Assembly: GCA_013694835.1 (NCBI GenBank)
Contig: JACDBP010000085.1
Span: 1-6,805, forward strand
DNA length: 6,805 nt
Direction of reading: 5' to 3'
DNA from: Chloroflexota bacterium
GTDB lineage: Bacteria > Chloroflexota > Limnocylindria > Limnocylindrales > CSP1-4
The notes beneath the pieces were generated by a model, which did not search any database, was not told the DNA's origin, and worked only from the letters and a program-made list of their open reading frames with translations. The position numbers and the translations under genes were made by a program. Below, one piece after another: positions 6,359 through 6,805 of this stretch; position 1 is the stretch's first letter; each line of letters begins with the position of its first letter.

Positions 6359-6805
6359 AGGTGACGGCCGCGGACCGTCCCTCCGGACCTGGCCTCCTCA
6401 TCGGCCTCACCGGGCCGATCGGTTGCGGGAAGTCGACCGTGGCCGGTTGGCTCGGCGAGCTCGGGGCGACGGTCATCGATGCTGACGACCTGGCTCGCTT
6501 CGTGACCGGGCCCGGCGAGGCATCCCTCGGCCCGATCCGCGCCCGCTTCGGCGACGCCGTGTTCGCTGCCGACGGCACGCTCGACCGGAAGGCGCTCGCG
6601 GCGGTCGTGTTCCACGACCAGCGTGCGCTGGCCGAGCTGGAGGCGATCGTCCATCCCGCCGTCCGGCGAAGGGCCGTCGCCGCCGTGGACGCCGCCCGGC
6701 AGGCCGACGCGCCACTGATCGTGGTCGAGGCGATCAAGCTGGTCGAGGGCGGCTACGCGACGGAATGCGACGAGGTCTGGCTCCTCACGTGCGTGCCGGA
6801 GGTGC
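6355..6805 (+). CDS. coaE: Dephospho-CoA kinase (3' end beyond window)
   Basis: CoaE phosphorylates the ribose 3'-OH of dephospho-CoA using ATP, the last step of coenzyme A synthesis in the cytoplasm. The frame is open to the window edge for 150 codons. Residues 13-44 show the family start: LLIGLTG, P-loop GPIGCGKS (20-27), then VIDADDLA with D42 and D44. Next come GTLDRKAL (74-81), the VF-D stretch (85-88) and LEAIVHPAVR with H100-P101. The family is about 200 residues long, so roughly a quarter is missing here, including the lid and its arginines. There is a non-conserved lead of about 13 residues before the first strand. Where many CoaE proteins have a D-x-PLLFE-type segment, this one has EAIKLVEGG (125-133), a variant I recall from Chloroflexota. 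It overlaps the ABC-F gene by four bases and is probably co-transcribed with it. The placement after polA and mutM matches the Bacillus neighbourhood. Confidence 0.95.
   Translation, partial: MKVTAADRPSGPGLLIGLTGPIGCGKSTVAGWLGELGATVIDADDLARFVTGPGEASLGPIRARFGDAVFAADGTLDRKALAAVVFHDQRALAELEAIVHPAVRRRAVAAVDAARQADAPLIVVEAIKLVEGGYATECDEVWLLTCVPEV

Overview
The window is a compact, high-GC stretch of bacterial chromosome (about 70% GC by eye) with every gene on the + strand and almost no non-coding DNA. From left to right it holds: the last 39 codons of an unrecognised protein with a C-terminal membrane anchor; polA (DNA polymerase I) with a GTG start; mutM/fpg (formamidopyrimidine-DNA glycosylase); a two-cassette ABC-F ATPase with a Uup-like C-terminal coiled coil; and the first 150 codons of coaE (dephospho-CoA kinase), cut by the window edge. 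I see no rRNA, tRNA, CRISPR array, insertion sequence, integrase or phage gene.

The host is most likely a high-GC member of the Chloroflexota, perhaps a soil or freshwater Limnocylindria-type lineage. The reasons are the base composition, leaderless-looking promoters, a proofreading-dead Pol I and a CoaE variant with an EAIKLVE segment, which I remember from Chloroflexota homologues. This is inference. A high-GC actinobacterium or another deep lineage is not excluded.

There appear to be two or three transcription starts. polA and mutM are each preceded by the same element: TACACT, then exactly six bases, then the start codon, with no Shine-Dalgarno sequence. This is the layout of a leaderless mRNA with a -10 box of the TANNNT type. 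The ABC-F gene and coaE instead overlap the gene before them (1 and 4 bases), carry purine-rich ribosome binding sites, and are probably co-transcribed and translationally coupled with mutM. The intergenic gaps are 40 bp (before polA) and 48 bp (before mutM).

Functionally, MutM removes 8-oxoguanine and related lesions and nicks the strand, and Pol I fills the gap, so the first two complete genes form a base-excision repair pair. The order polA-mutM-X-coaE matches the conserved Bacillus neighbourhood polA-mutM-ytaF-coaE, with an ABC-F gene in place of ytaF. The most informative details are a long low-complexity linker in PolA carrying a likely beta-clamp-binding peptide (QLSLDF), the paired leaderless promoters, and the Uup-like ABC-F beside repair genes. 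Otherwise this is a housekeeping region, and I found no evidence for a novel multi-gene system.
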